Assembly: GCA_017462565.1 (NCBI GenBank)
Contig: JAFTQW010000026.1
Coordinates: 1 to 64,000, forward strand
Reading direction: 5' to 3'
Length of the DNA stretch: 64,000 bases
Origin: Ruminococcus sp.
GTDB lineage: Bacteria; Bacillota; Clostridia; Oscillospirales; Ruminococcaceae
Part shown: piece after piece, positions 27,306-36,415 of the stretch
How the letters are laid out: every line of letters begins with the position of its first letter
Numbering within the stretch: position 1 is the first letter of the stretch
Position numbers and translations under genes: made by a program
The notes under the pieces: model-generated
Told to the model about the DNA's origin: nothing
The model's input: only the letters and a program-made list of their open reading frames with translations
The model's database searches: none

Positions 27306-28731
27306 TGCGCCTATTTATGAGGCTTTAAGAAGATTTCGCCGTATGCGTGTAGTTCCGTTCGATGTTCCGGGGCATAAGCGTGGCAGAGGAAACATGGAGC
27401 TTACGGAATTTCTCGGCGAGGAATGCATGAGCGTTGATGTTAATTCAATGAAACCTCTTGATAATCTTTGTCATCCTGTTTCAGTCATAAAGGATGCGGA
27501 AACTCTTGCGGCAGAAGCTTTCGGTGCGGCAAACGCTTTTTTCATGGTTGGGGGAACGACATCTGCCGTTCAGAGCATGATAATGTATGCCTGTAAAGGC
27601 GGCGATAAGATAATTATGCCGAGAAACGTTCATCGAAGCGCAATAAACGCTCTTATATTATGCGATGCGGTACCGGTTTATGTTGATCCGGATGTGAATA
27701 ACACGCTTGGAATAGCTCTTGGAATGTCGGTTTCACAAGTCGAGAAGGCTATCAGAGAAAATCCCGACGCTAAGGCGATAATGGTAAATAATCCGACGTA
27801 TTACGGAATCTGCTCCGATTTAAAAAAAATAACTGAGCTTGCCCATAAGCATAATATGCTGGTTCTGGTGGACGAGGCTCATGGAACGCATTTTTATTTC
27901 GGAGAAAATTTCCCTGTAACGGCTATGGCTGCCGGAGCAGATATTGCTTCGGTCAGTATGCATAAATCAGGGGGAAGCCTTACTCAGAGTTCATTTTTGC
28001 TTATGGGAGAAAAAATAAATTCCGACTATATGCGTCAGGTAGTCAATCTTACTCAGACAACAAGCGCATCGTATCTTTTGCTTTCAAGCCTTGATATTTC
28101 CAGAAAAAGACTTGCTCTCAGCGGACGTGAGATTTTTGAAAAAACTGTTGAAATGGCTGAATATGCACGTTCCGAGATAAATTCAATAGGAGGATATTAC
28201 GCTTATTCCAAAGAGCTTATCAACGGCGACAGCGTTTACGATTTTGACGTTTCAAAGCTCAGCGTTTTCACTCTTCCGATAGGACTTGCCGGAATCGAGG
28301 TTTATGATCTGCTTCGTGACGAGTACGACATACAGATAGAATTCGGAGATATAGGAAATATTCTCGCATATATTTCCGTAGGTGACAGAAATCGGGATAT
28401 CGAGCGTCTTATCAGCGCAATGTCGGAAATAAAGCGGCGTTTCGGCAAATCTGAAACAGGATTGCTCACGCATGAGTATATCAATCCTATAGTTGCCGAA
28501 ACTCCGAGAAAAGCCTTTTACGGCGATAAAAAATCGCTTCCGCTCGATGAATCAGCAGGATATATATGCAGCGAATTTGTAATGTGTTATCCTCCGGGAA
28601 TACCGATACTTGCTCCGGGAGAGCTTATAACGGACGAGATAATACAGTACATAAAATATGCGAAAGAAAAAGGCTGCTCAATGACCGGTACGGAAGATAT
28701 AAACATTGAACATCTCAACGTTCTTATATGA
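27286..28731 (+). CDS. speA: Orn/Lys/Arg decarboxylase, probably biosynthetic arginine decarboxylase
   Basis: A 481-residue PLP enzyme of the Firmicute aspartate-aminotransferase-fold decarboxylases (Bacillus SpeA type). Visible: PGHKRGRG N-terminal motif, [12 protein letters not shown] for cofactor phosphate, [12 protein letters not shown] with the PLP aspartate, and the Schiff-base lysine in [15 protein letters not shown]. Arginine as substrate is inferred from the agmatinase (speB) in the same locus; lysine or ornithine cannot be excluded. ATG 27286 is favoured (GGAAGGA upstream); ATG 27274 is an alternative. Confidence 0.88.
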   Translation: MALSQINAPIYEALRRFRRMRVVPFDVPGHKRGRGNMELTEFLGEECMSVDVNSMKPLDNLCHPVSVIKDAETLAAEAFGAANAFFMVGGTTSAVQSMIMYACKGGDKIIMPRNVHRSAINALILCDAVPVYVDPDVNNTLGIALGMSVSQVEKAIRENPDAKAIMVNNPTYYGICSDLKKITELAHKHNMLVLVDEAHGTHFYFGENFPVTAMAAGADIASVSMHKSGGSLTQSSFLLMGEKINSDYMRQVVNLTQTTSASYLLLSSLDISRKRLALSGREIFEKTVEMAEYARSEINSIGGYYAYSKELINGDSVYDFDVSKLSVFTLPIGLAGIEVYDLLRDEYDIQIEFGDIGNILAYISVGDRNRDIERLISAMSEIKRRFGKSETGLLTHEYINPIVAETPRKAFYGDKKSLPLDESAGYICSEFVMCYPPGIPILAPGELITDEIIQYIKYAKEKGCSMTGTEDINIEHLNVLI

Positions 28732-29213
28732 AAAAGTTTATCTGTGCTTTTGCGGGAACAATTTATATAATTATTGGTCTTGTCGTCGGAGCAGCTGTAA
28801 TAGAAGATAAGAGCATCTGGTATTTCTGTCTTATAATTCTTTCGGGAATTTTATTTGCGATTCTTCTTTATCCGTGTCTTATGTTTTCTGAGAAGAAAAT
28901 GAATAAAAAATATGCCGAAGCCGATAGTATGATTTGTTCTCCTGTTATTTTTAAGGCTAATGGCAATTTTCATACCGGAAAGAGGATTCTTCATGGGAGT
29001 ATCTATATTTGTGAGGACAGGCTTTATATAGTCACTTTTAATAAAAATAGGACCGGAGTTTTCTCCATTCTGAAAAAAGATATAGTTCGGCTTGAATGCA
29101 AGATAAATAACGTTTGCGAAGTTCTTTTAGGTGTAAACGGAGAAGTATTATATGTTTTTCAGACATCTCAAGCAAGTCGGCTTGTAACGGCATTAAAAAA
29201 TTGGACTTTTTGA
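28728..29213 (+). CDS. Small membrane protein with a PH/GRAM-like C-terminal part
   Basis: A 161-residue protein of unknown function. Two transmembrane helices (about 4-24 and 30-50) are followed by a cytoplasmic domain of short beta strands and one final helix (GSIYICEDRLYIVTF...DIVRLE...VLYVF...ASRLVTALKNW), which resembles the PH/GRAM layout. Start overlaps the decarboxylase stop (ATGA), so it is coupled to the polyamine genes. No catalytic motif is seen. Confidence 0.65.
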   Translation: MKKFICAFAGTIYIIIGLVVGAAVIEDKSIWYFCLIILSGILFAILLYPCLMFSEKKMNKKYAEADSMICSPVIFKANGNFHTGKRILHGSIYICEDRLYIVTFNKNRTGVFSILKKDIVRLECKINNVCEVLLGVNGEVLYVFQTSQASRLVTALKNWTF

Positions 29214-29237
29214 AAGAAGATTTTAAAAGAGGTTGAA

Positions 29238-29687
29238 ATGATTATCAGAGAATATCATGTAACTGATTGCAAGGAATTAAGAGACTTGTTTTATAATACA
29301 GTTCATACAGTTAATGTAGTAGATTATACGAAAGAACAATTAAATGCATGGGCACCAAAACAAGTTGATTTAGGAAAATGGAATCAGTCATTTCTTGTAC
29401 ATTATTGCATTGTTGCAATTTGGGATAATATCATTGTAGGATTTGGGGATATAAATAAAACTGGGTATCTTGATAGATTATATGTACATAAAGACTATCA
29501 GAGAAAAGGCATTGCTTCCGCTATTTGCGATAAGTTGGAGAAGGCTGTTCAGGGAAAAATTATTGTTCATGCGTCTATAACCGCAAGACCTTTCTTTAAA
29601 AAGAGAGGATATGAGGTTATTCGGGAACAAAAAGTGGAGCGTAAGGGTATTTTTCTAACAAATTTCATTATGGAGAAAAATAGGTGA
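29238..29687 (+). CDS. GNAT family N-acetyltransferase (AT-rich insertion)
   Basis: A 149-residue GNAT enzyme. The acetyl-CoA loop is VHKDYQRKGIASAICDKLE and the end FFKKRGYEVIREQKVERKGIFLTNFIMEK matches the YafP/phosphinothricin-like group. Its codon use (TTA, AAA, ACA, few TCC/CTT/GCC) is visibly more AT-rich than the flanking spe genes, suggesting recent arrival between the decarboxylase and speE. RBS AAGAGG. Substrate unknown; a polyamine is tempting from context but unproven. Confidence 0.83.
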   Translation: MIIREYHVTDCKELRDLFYNTVHTVNVVDYTKEQLNAWAPKQVDLGKWNQSFLVHYCIVAIWDNIIVGFGDINKTGYLDRLYVHKDYQRKGIASAICDKLEKAVQGKIIVHASITARPFFKKRGYEVIREQKVERKGIFLTNFIMEKNR

Positions 29688-29708
29688 TTTCTGATAAGGA
29701 GGAATTAT

Positions 29709-30560
29709 ATGGAACTATGGTTTACAGAGCGACACACACCTAATGTTAAATTTTCAATAAAGGTCGATCGTCAGCTTTACAGCGGAAACAGCGAGTTTCA
29801 GAGGATAGATATTTTCGATTCAAAGGAATTTGGACGTTTCCTCACGCTTGACGGTTACATGATGCTTACGGAAAAGGACGAATTTATCTACCATGAAATG
29901 ATAACTCATGTTCCTATGGCAGTTCATCTGAATCCGAAAAATATTCTCGTTATCGGAGCAGGCGACGGAGGAGTAGTACGTGAACTGACCAGATACAGCT
30001 CTGTTGAAAACATTGATCTTGTGGAGATTGACGAGCTTGTGGTAGAGGTTAGCAAGAAATATCTGACGACTACAGCTTGCCGTTTTGACGATCCGAGAGT
30101 TCATATTTTTTATGAGGACGGAGTGAAGTTCATACGCCGCTGTGAGGACAAATATGACGTTATAATTGTCGATTCTACTGATCCATTTGGTCCGGGAGAA
30201 GGGCTTTTCACAAAGGAATTCTACGGAAGCTGCTTCAAGGCTCTTCATGAGGACGGAATCATGGTCAATCAGCATGAAAGTCCGTTTTACGACGAGGATG
30301 CGGCGGCAATGCAGCGTTCTCATAAAAGAATCGTTGAAAGCTTCCCGATAAGCAAGGTTTATCAGGCTCATATCCCGACTTATCCTTCGGGACATTGGCT
30401 TTTCGGATTCGCTTCAAAAAAATATCATCCCGTGAACGATTTCAACGGTGTTAAGTGGAGTATGCAGGAGATACGCACACGCTATTACAACCCGCGACTT
30501 CATGCAGGAGCTTTTGCCCTGCCAAATTATGTAGAGGAGCTGCTTAAAGATGTTGAATAA
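29709..30560 (+). CDS. speE: Spermidine synthase
   Basis: A 283-residue aminopropyltransferase that transfers the aminopropyl group of decarboxylated SAM to putrescine, releasing methylthioadenosine. Motifs: GAGDGGVVRELTRY for the SAM-like cofactor, VEIDELVVEVSKKYL, and the catalytic DSTDPFGPGEGLF. Small N-terminal beta domain and Rossmann domain of normal size. RBS AAGGAGG. Its last 11 bases overlap speB. Confidence 0.95.
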   Translation: MELWFTERHTPNVKFSIKVDRQLYSGNSEFQRIDIFDSKEFGRFLTLDGYMMLTEKDEFIYHEMITHVPMAVHLNPKNILVIGAGDGGVVRELTRYSSVENIDLVEIDELVVEVSKKYLTTTACRFDDPRVHIFYEDGVKFIRRCEDKYDVIIVDSTDPFGPGEGLFTKEFYGSCFKALHEDGIMVNQHESPFYDEDAAAMQRSHKRIVESFPISKVYQAHIPTYPSGHWLFGFASKKYHPVNDFNGVKWSMQEIRTRYYNPRLHAGAFALPNYVEELLKDVE

Positions 30561-31401
30561 AAATATTCAGACCTTTATTGCCTGCGACAGCGAATATGAC
30601 GATGCAAAAATCGTTCTTTTCGGTGCGGGCTTTGACGGAACAACCAGCTTTCGTCCCGGAACAAGATTTGCTCCGGCAGCAATAAGAAACGAAAGTTTCG
30701 GAATCGAGACATATTCGCCTTATCAGGATAAGGATATGCTCGACTACAGTTACTTCGACAGCGGAGATTTAGAGCTTCCTTTCGGCAGTACGAACAGAGC
30801 TGTCGCCGATATCGCCATGAGAGCGGACATGATTCTTACAGACGGAAAAATTCCGTTTATGATAGGCGGAGAGCATCTTGTAACTCTCGGTTCTGTTATG
30901 GCTGCAACGGAGAAATTCGATGAACTTTATATTGTTCATTTTGACGCTCATGCCGATCTGCGTGACGATTATCTTGGTCAAAAGCTCTCTCATGCCTGCG
31001 TTCTGAGAAGATGTCACGAGCTTGTGGGGGACGGTCATATTTTCCAGTTCGGAATAAGAAGCGGCGACCGTGAGGAATTTCTTTTTGCAAACGAACATAC
31101 TGAGATGCACAAATTTAATTTTGACGGACTTGAGGAGACTGTGGAAAAACTCAAGGGAAAAAACGTCTATCTTACGGTAGATTTGGATGTTCTCGATCCG
31201 TCGATTTTTCCCGGAACAGGTACTCCGGAAGCAGGCGGAGTCTCCTTTGACGAGCTGAGACGTGCTTTGACGCTTGTTTGCAATAAGCTGAATGTAGTTG
31301 CCTGCGATGTGAATGAGCTTAGTCCCGTTTACGACCAGAGCGGAGTTTCGACAGCCGTTGCCTGCAAGATAATAAGGGAAATGCTTCTGGCGATGTCTTG
31401 A
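30550..31401 (+). CDS. speB: Agmatinase
   Basis: A 283-residue ureohydrolase that splits agmatine into putrescine and urea using two Mn ions. Ligand motifs: GGEHLVTLG (His), FDAHADLRDDY (three Asp and His) and TVDLDVLDPSIFPGTGTPEAGG (two Asp). Agmatinase rather than arginase is inferred from the spe genes around it. Translationally coupled to speE by overlap. Confidence 0.93.
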   Translation: MLNKNIQTFIACDSEYDDAKIVLFGAGFDGTTSFRPGTRFAPAAIRNESFGIETYSPYQDKDMLDYSYFDSGDLELPFGSTNRAVADIAMRADMILTDGKIPFMIGGEHLVTLGSVMAATEKFDELYIVHFDAHADLRDDYLGQKLSHACVLRRCHELVGDGHIFQFGIRSGDREEFLFANEHTEMHKFNFDGLEETVEKLKGKNVYLTVDLDVLDPSIFPGTGTPEAGGVSFDELRRALTLVCNKLNVVACDVNELSPVYDQSGVSTAVACKIIREMLLAMS

Positions 31402-31414
31402 AAAGAGGTTTGTA

Positions 31415-32011
31415 ATGAACGGCGTAAGAATAAGAAAAGCAGAAATCAGCGATGCAGAACAGATTTTAAATATTTATTCGTATTATGTAAAAAATACTGC
31501 TGTTACTTTTGAGTATGAAGTTCCGGGCATTGAGGAATTTCGTAAAAGAATAGAGAAAACTTTGCTTAGATATCCATACATTGCTGCTGAATATGAGGGT
31601 AGAATCGTGGGGTATGCATATGCCGGCAGTTTTAATGGAAGAAAAGCTTATGATTGGTCAGCAGAGACGACGGTTTATGTTGAAAAGGATTTTTGCAGAT
31701 GCGGAATCGGACAAAAATTATATAAAGCTCTCGAAAAAATATTGGCTGATATGGGAATTACAAATCTCTATGCCTGCATCGGTGTTCCCGAAACTGAAGA
31801 CGAGTATTTAACAAGAAATAGTCTTGAATTTCACAAGCATTCAGGATTTAAGATTGCGGGCGAATTTCATAAATGCGGATATAAATTTGAACGTTGGTAT
31901 AATATGGTCTGGGCTGAGAAAATAATAGGTATACATTCGGAAAAACAAAGTAATATTATCAGTTTCAGTCAATTAATAAGCGATAAAGGATATGATTTGA
32001 ATTATGATTAA
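31415..32011 (+). CDS. GNAT acetyltransferase, phosphinothricin/PAT-like
   Basis: A 198-residue GNAT enzyme of the Pat group. RIRKAEISDAEQILNIYSYYV, TVYVEKDFCRCGIGQKLYKALEKIL (acetyl-CoA loop) and HKHSGFKIAGEFHKCGYKFERWYNMVWAEK are typical; the group acetylates small amines, amino acids or the herbicide phosphinothricin. Starts 14 bases after speB and overlaps the next gene by 8, so it is inside the operon. True substrate unknown. Confidence 0.85.
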   Translation: MNGVRIRKAEISDAEQILNIYSYYVKNTAVTFEYEVPGIEEFRKRIEKTLLRYPYIAAEYEGRIVGYAYAGSFNGRKAYDWSAETTVYVEKDFCRCGIGQKLYKALEKILADMGITNLYACIGVPETEDEYLTRNSLEFHKHSGFKIAGEFHKCGYKFERWYNMVWAEKIIGIHSEKQSNIISFSQLISDKGYDLNYD

Positions 32012-32486
32012 AACTGTTTACAGAACGAATAATCCTAAAACCGTGGGAATATTCTTCATTCTTTTTTCAATTTTATTTATAATTGTGGGAATCGTGGTTT
32101 TAATGATCCCGAAATTTAAAGCACAGAAATGTACGGAATCTGTCAGGGCTGAAGTTGTGGAAAATCTGCTTGTTGAGGGCAGTCATAGATCAAAAAACAG
32201 ACATCACAGAGCATCAGTAACGTATAAGCCGGTTTTTTCATTTACCTATAACGGAAAGGATTATCGTATTGAAAGCAAATCTTCTTCTGATCCGCCTGCT
32301 TTTCAGCAGGGAGAGATAGTTGAGCTTAAAATCAATCCGGATGATCCGACTGATTTTTATGCTCCGTCTGATAAAACTACCAGATTTATCGGCGTTATTT
32401 TTACTGCTATGGGAGCGCTTTTTCTGATTATAGGAATCGTATTGAGAGTTGTTCCCGGAAAAAATGAAAAGAGTGAAAGTTCATGA
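32004..32486 (+). CDS. DUF3592-like small membrane protein
   Basis: A 160-residue protein with two transmembrane helices (about 12-34 and 125-148) flanking an extracytoplasmic beta domain: VRAEVVENL...YKPVFSFTYNGKDYRIESKSSSDPPAFQQGEIVELKINPDDPTDFYAP. This YxPVxxFxYxGKxY pattern and the two-helix layout match DUF3592. Function unknown. Coupled by overlaps to GNAT genes on both sides. Confidence 0.78.
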   Translation: MIKTVYRTNNPKTVGIFFILFSILFIIVGIVVLMIPKFKAQKCTESVRAEVVENLLVEGSHRSKNRHHRASVTYKPVFSFTYNGKDYRIESKSSSDPPAFQQGEIVELKINPDDPTDFYAPSDKTTRFIGVIFTAMGALFLIIGIVLRVVPGKNEKSESS

Positions 32487-32974
32487 ATATAATTGTAAGA
32501 AAATACAGTGAAAAGGATTTATCTGAAATGATAAATATATGGAACGAAGTGGTTGCAGAGGGAATCGCTTTTCCGCAGGAGGAATTACTGGATGAGAAAA
32601 GCGGTACAGAATTCTTCGCATCGCAGACCTATTGCGGAGTAGCTGCCGACAATGATAACGGCGAAATTCTTGGATTATACATCCTTCACCCCAATAATGT
32701 CGGACGATGCGGACATATCTGCAATGCGAGCTATGCTGTTTTAAAGAAGAGCAGAGGTCTGCATATAGGCGAAAAGCTGGTAAAGGACTGTTTGATTCAG
32801 GGAAAAGCTCACGGCTACAGAGTGCTTCAGTTCAATGCGGTCGTGGCTTCAAATGTTCATGCACGTCATCTGTATGAAAGACTTGGATTTGTTCAGCTTG
32901 GAACGATTCCGGGCGGATTCAGGCTGAAAGACGGACGATATGAGGATATTTGTCCGTATTATCACGAATTGTAA
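32483..32974 (+). CDS. GNAT family N-acetyltransferase
   Basis: A 163-residue GNAT enzyme: IIVRKYSEKDLSEMINIWNEVV start, acetyl-CoA loop around VLKKSRGLHIGEKLVKDCL, and VVASNVHARHLYERLGFVQLGTIPGGF, the common motif of L-amino-acid or amine acetyltransferases. Third GNAT in the polyamine locus. Start overlaps the previous stop (ATGA). Substrate unknown. Confidence 0.85.
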   Translation: MNIIVRKYSEKDLSEMINIWNEVVAEGIAFPQEELLDEKSGTEFFASQTYCGVAADNDNGEILGLYILHPNNVGRCGHICNASYAVLKKSRGLHIGEKLVKDCLIQGKAHGYRVLQFNAVVASNVHARHLYERLGFVQLGTIPGGFRLKDGRYEDICPYYHEL

Positions 32975-32995
32975 ATTATTTAAGGAGAGTATAAA

Positions 32996-34198
32996 ATGAA
33001 AAAATGTATGATAATCGGCTGCGGAGGAGTAGCCTCAGTTGCAATTCACAAATGCTGTCAGAACAGCGAGGTTTTCGAGGGAATTATGATCGCAAGCCGC
33101 ACAAAATCGAAGTGCGACGCTTTGAAAGAAAAACTCCAGCCGACTACAAAAACTGTTATTGAAACAGCTCAGGTAAATGCCGACAATGTTGACGAGCTTA
33201 TCACTCTTATTGAGTCATATAAGCCGGACGTTGTTCTGAATCTTGCGCTTCCATATCAGGACCTTACGATCATGGACGCTTGTCTCGCAACGAAAACTCA
33301 CTACGTTGACACTGCAAACTATGAACCGCTTGATACCGCAAAGTTTGAGTATAAGTGGCAGTGGGCGTACCGTGAGCGCTTTGAAAAGGCGGGAATAACT
33401 GCGCTTCTCGGAAGCGGATTCGATCCCGGTGTTACCGGAGTTTTCTCCGCATACGCTATGAAGCATGAATTTGACGAGATCAACTATATTGATATCCTCG
33501 ACTGCAACGGCGGCGATCACGGCTATCCGTTTGCAACAAATTTCAATCCCGAAATAAATATCCGTGAAGTTTCTGCAAAGGGAAGCTATATCGAGGACGG
33601 CAAATGGGTTGAAACCGAGCCTATGGAGATAAAGCGTGTATACGATTTCAAGGGCGTGGGCGAAAAGGATATGTATCTGCTTCACCATGAGGAACTGGAA
33701 TCGCTCGCTCTTAACATCAAGGGAATCAAGCGCATCCGTTTCTTTATGACGTTCGGTCAGAGCTATCTTACGCATCTGAAATGTCTTGAAAATGTGGGAA
33801 TGACTTCGATCGAGCCTATTATGTATGAGGGAAAAGAGATAGTTCCGCTCCAGTTTCTGAAAGCAGTTCTTCCCGATCCTGCGTCATTAGGTCCAAGAAC
33901 GGTCGGAAAAACAAATATCGGCTGCATTTTCAGAGGTAAAAAGGACGGTAAGGACAAGACATATTATCTCTACAATATCTGCGATCATCAGGAGTGCTAT
34001 AAGGAAGTCGGTTCGCAGGCTGTTTCCTATACGACAGGAGTTCCGGCAATGATAGGTGCAATGATGATAATGACAGGTCAGTGGAATAAAGCCGGAGTCT
34101 ACAATATCGAGGAATTTGATCCCGATCCGTTTATGGAAGCTCTTAACAAGTGGGGACTTCCTTGGGAAGAGGATTTTGATCCGGTTCTTGTAGATTAA
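32996..34198 (+). CDS. Carboxynorspermidine/carboxyspermidine dehydrogenase
   Basis: A 400-residue NAD(P)H enzyme of the saccharopine dehydrogenase family. The Rossmann motif IIGCGGVASVAIHKC starts the protein, followed by LNLALPYQDLTIMDACL and GSGFDPGVTGVFSAYA, typical of the polyamine branch (CASDH), which condenses aspartate semialdehyde with putrescine or diaminopropane to carboxy-polyamine. Assignment as the polyamine enzyme rather than a lysine enzyme rests on the matching decarboxylase two genes downstream. The stop overlaps the next ATG (TAATG). Confidence 0.9.
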   Translation: MKKCMIIGCGGVASVAIHKCCQNSEVFEGIMIASRTKSKCDALKEKLQPTTKTVIETAQVNADNVDELITLIESYKPDVVLNLALPYQDLTIMDACLATKTHYVDTANYEPLDTAKFEYKWQWAYRERFEKAGITALLGSGFDPGVTGVFSAYAMKHEFDEINYIDILDCNGGDHGYPFATNFNPEINIREVSAKGSYIEDGKWVETEPMEIKRVYDFKGVGEKDMYLLHHEELESLALNIKGIKRIRFFMTFGQSYLTHLKCLENVGMTSIEPIMYEGKEIVPLQFLKAVLPDPASLGPRTVGKTNIGCIFRGKKDGKDKTYYLYNICDHQECYKEVGSQAVSYTTGVPAMIGAMMIMTGQWNKAGVYNIEEFDPDPFMEALNKWGLPWEEDFDPVLVD

Positions 34199-34515
34199 TG
34201 AAATCAGTATTTGATAGAGTCCCTGATGTAAAAGTAATTTTTCGATTTAATGGGACAAGGAAAACTCCTGTGGGCGACGGATATCGCCCTGATCATCATG
34301 TAAAAGAGAATTATCTCACCTGCGGAGTTCATCATTATGACAGTACAGGACTCATTATGCCTGATTCCTCTGTTATAGGTACGATAACTTTTATTGCTCC
34401 TGAGCATTATCCGCATTGTCTATGGATTGGGAAAATAATTAATATTCATGAGGGAGCAAGAGTTGTCGGAACGGCTGAGATTACTGAAATTTTAAATCCC
34501 ATACTGTCAATTTAG
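34198..34515 (+). CDS. EF-Tu C-terminal-domain-like small protein
   Basis: A 105-residue soluble protein. Its sequence, including RKTPVGDGYRPDHHVKENYL, GTITFIAPEHYPHCLWIGK and HEGARVVGTAEIT, resembles the third (beta-barrel) domain of elongation factor Tu without the GTPase domain. Such stand-alone relatives occur in Firmicutes with no known function. It sits between the two carboxyspermidine genes, sharing the stop/start overlap with the first. Confidence 0.65.
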   Translation: MKSVFDRVPDVKVIFRFNGTRKTPVGDGYRPDHHVKENYLTCGVHHYDSTGLIMPDSSVIGTITFIAPEHYPHCLWIGKIINIHEGARVVGTAEITEILNPILSI

Positions 34516-34571
34516 TAATGAGGAGAATTCATAAAAGATTGTTTATATTTCGATTGAAATGGAGGGATGAA

Positions 34572-35699
34572 ATGACTGATATTGCAAAATTTAAAACCCC
34601 GTGCTACGTCATTGACGAGGATAGTTTGATGCGAAACCTCGAAATACTTCACGGAGTTGAAAAACGGACGGGATGTAAAATACTTCTTGCTCAGAAAGCT
34701 TTTTCCTGCTATCATCTTTATCCTCTGATAGGGGAGTATATTTCGGGAACGGCTTGCAGCGGACTTTATGAAGCAAAGCTCGGTTTTGACGAAATGGGTA
34801 AGGAAAACCACGTTTTTTCAGCAGCCTACCGTGAGGAAGAATTTGACGAAATAATCTCATACTGCGGACATATTATATTCAATTCTTTTGCTCAGCTTGA
34901 TAAATACCGAGAGCGTGTGCTGGCTGCCGGAAAGAAGATAGGACTCCGCATAAATCCGGAATGTTCAACTCAGGAAGGACACGAGATATACGATCCATGT
35001 TCGCCTAAGTCACGTCTTGGAATAACGGACAGGAACTTTCGCAGAGATAATTTGCATGGAGTTACAGGTGTGCATTTTCACACTTTGTGCGAGCAGAATT
35101 CAGACGATCTTGAAAAAACTCTTGACGCTGTAGAGGAAAAATTCGGAGATGTTCTTTCCGGAATGGAATGGATAAATTTCGGCGGCGGACATCATATTAC
35201 CCGTCCGGATTACGATATTCAGCGTCTTGAAAACTGTATTAATCGTATGCAGGCAAAATACGGACTTGAAGTTTATCTCGAACCGGGAGAGGCAGTCGCT
35301 CTTAATGCCGGATATCTCGTAACGGAGGTTCTTGATATCATTGAAAACGATATGCCTATAGCTATCCTTGATACATCCGCAGCCTGCCATATGCCAGACG
35401 TACTGGAAATGCCCTATCGTCCGCCGCTTAAAGGTTCCGGAGAATCAGGAGAACTTGAGTATACATATCGTCTCGGTTCTCAGACTTGCCTTGCCGGAGA
35501 TGTAATGGGAGAATATTCTTTTGTTACACCTCTTAACGTTGGAGATAAACTCGTTTTCGGAGATATGGCGATATATTCAATGGTCAAGAACAATACTTTT
35601 AACGGAATGCCCCTGCCTTCGATAGTTTTGCTGAAAAGAGACGGAACTACTGAACTTTTAAGAAAATTTGGGTATGACGATTTTAAAAACAGGCTGTAA
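34572..35699 (+). CDS. nspC: Carboxynorspermidine/carboxyspermidine decarboxylase
   Basis: A 375-residue PLP enzyme of the alanine-racemase-like fold-III decarboxylases. The PLP lysine is in ILLAQKAFSCYHLYP, the phosphate-binding region follows in GVTGVHFHTLCEQ and WINFGGGHHI, and the active-site cysteine region is DTSAACHMPDVLEMPYRP. It removes the carboxyl group from carboxy(nor)spermidine to give (nor)spermidine. ATG 34572 follows GGAGGG; the longer frame from 34518 is rejected. Ends the second spermidine route. Confidence 0.93.
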   Translation: MTDIAKFKTPCYVIDEDSLMRNLEILHGVEKRTGCKILLAQKAFSCYHLYPLIGEYISGTACSGLYEAKLGFDEMGKENHVFSAAYREEEFDEIISYCGHIIFNSFAQLDKYRERVLAAGKKIGLRINPECSTQEGHEIYDPCSPKSRLGITDRNFRRDNLHGVTGVHFHTLCEQNSDDLEKTLDAVEEKFGDVLSGMEWINFGGGHHITRPDYDIQRLENCINRMQAKYGLEVYLEPGEAVALNAGYLVTEVLDIIENDMPIAILDTSAACHMPDVLEMPYRPPLKGSGESGELEYTYRLGSQTCLAGDVMGEYSFVTPLNVGDKLVFGDMAIYSMVKNNTFNGMPLPSIVLLKRDGTTELLRKFGYDDFKNRL

Positions 35700-35712
35700 T
35701 GGGAGAAATTTA

Positions 35713-36204
35713 ATGGCTGTAGTATATCTTACCTGCGGAAAAATATGCAGCGGAAAAAGTACCTTCGCAAGGAAACTCGCCAAAGAGAAAAAAGCCGTAA
35801 TTTTATCATGCGATGAGCTTACGAAGCTTTTTCCGTCTGCGGAAAATCATGAAGCGGTTCTTGAAAAGGTCGAACAGTATCTTCTTACAAAAATGGAAGA
35901 GATAATAAGCTGCGGAATAAATGTTATCCTTGACTGGGGATTCTGGACTAAGCAGAAGCGAACTGAAATGACAGTTCGTCTGGAAGGTCTTGGAATACCC
36001 TATGAATGGTATTATATCAAAGTTTCCGACAGTCAGCTCCGTGAAAATATAAAAAAACGGAACAGCGCTCTTGGCAAGTCGGATTATTTTGTTGACGATG
36101 GACTGCTTAATAAATGCCTTTCGATTTTTGAAGAGCCGGATGAAGATGAAATGAATAATTTATTTAAGGCAACATCACACAAAGATTGTGCGGCAGATGC
36201 GTAG
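35713..36204 (+). CDS. P-loop kinase-like protein (AAA/zeta type) with a repeat-derived C-terminus
   Basis: A 163-residue protein with Walker A CGKICSGKSTFARKLA near the N-terminus, an aspartate-containing ILDWGFWTKQKR segment, and a lid with LRENIKKRNSAL, as in small ATP-dependent kinases of unknown substrate. RBS GGGAGAAA. The last 12 residues and the stop codon come from repeat copy B1, which begins at 36166 inside the reading frame, so the original C-terminus was probably replaced. End of the polyamine locus. Confidence 0.78.
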   Translation: MAVVYLTCGKICSGKSTFARKLAKEKKAVILSCDELTKLFPSAENHEAVLEKVEQYLLTKMEEIISCGINVILDWGFWTKQKRTEMTVRLEGLGIPYEWYYIKVSDSQLRENIKKRNSALGKSDYFVDDGLLNKCLSIFEEPDEDEMNNLFKATSHKDCAADA

Positions 36205-36341
36205 TCAGATTTTTCGTCAGATTGTATAAAAAAGACGCAGGCATACTGTTGTATGTCAAGGAGTTTTTGTGCGATATGACGGAAAATATGCAAGCAGATG
36301 ATGTGCAAAGCCGTCAGGCGGGCTTTGTGCGGTGTTGCCTT
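36166..36341. repeat. Family B repeat, copy B1
   Basis: A 176-bp element with inverted ends: AAGGCAACATCACACAAAG (36166-36184) against CTTTGTGCGGTGTTGCCTT (36323-36341), two imperfect pairs. The middle has the hairpin CATAC-tgtt-GTATG and inner arms. It overlaps the 3' end of the kinase-like gene. B2 at 39551 is the second copy. Confidence 0.88.
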
Positions 36342-36366
36342 AAAAGGGACTGATGCAGTCCCTTTT
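36342..36366 (+). terminator. Hairpin terminator abutting B1
   Basis: AAAAGGGACTG-atg-CAGTCCCTTTT is a perfect 11-bp stem whose T-rich end could act as terminator for the polyamine operon. Confidence 0.6.
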
Positions 36367-36415
36367 GTCATATAAAGAGCATTTCAGGAATACCTTTTCT
36401 ATGGAGGCGATTTAT

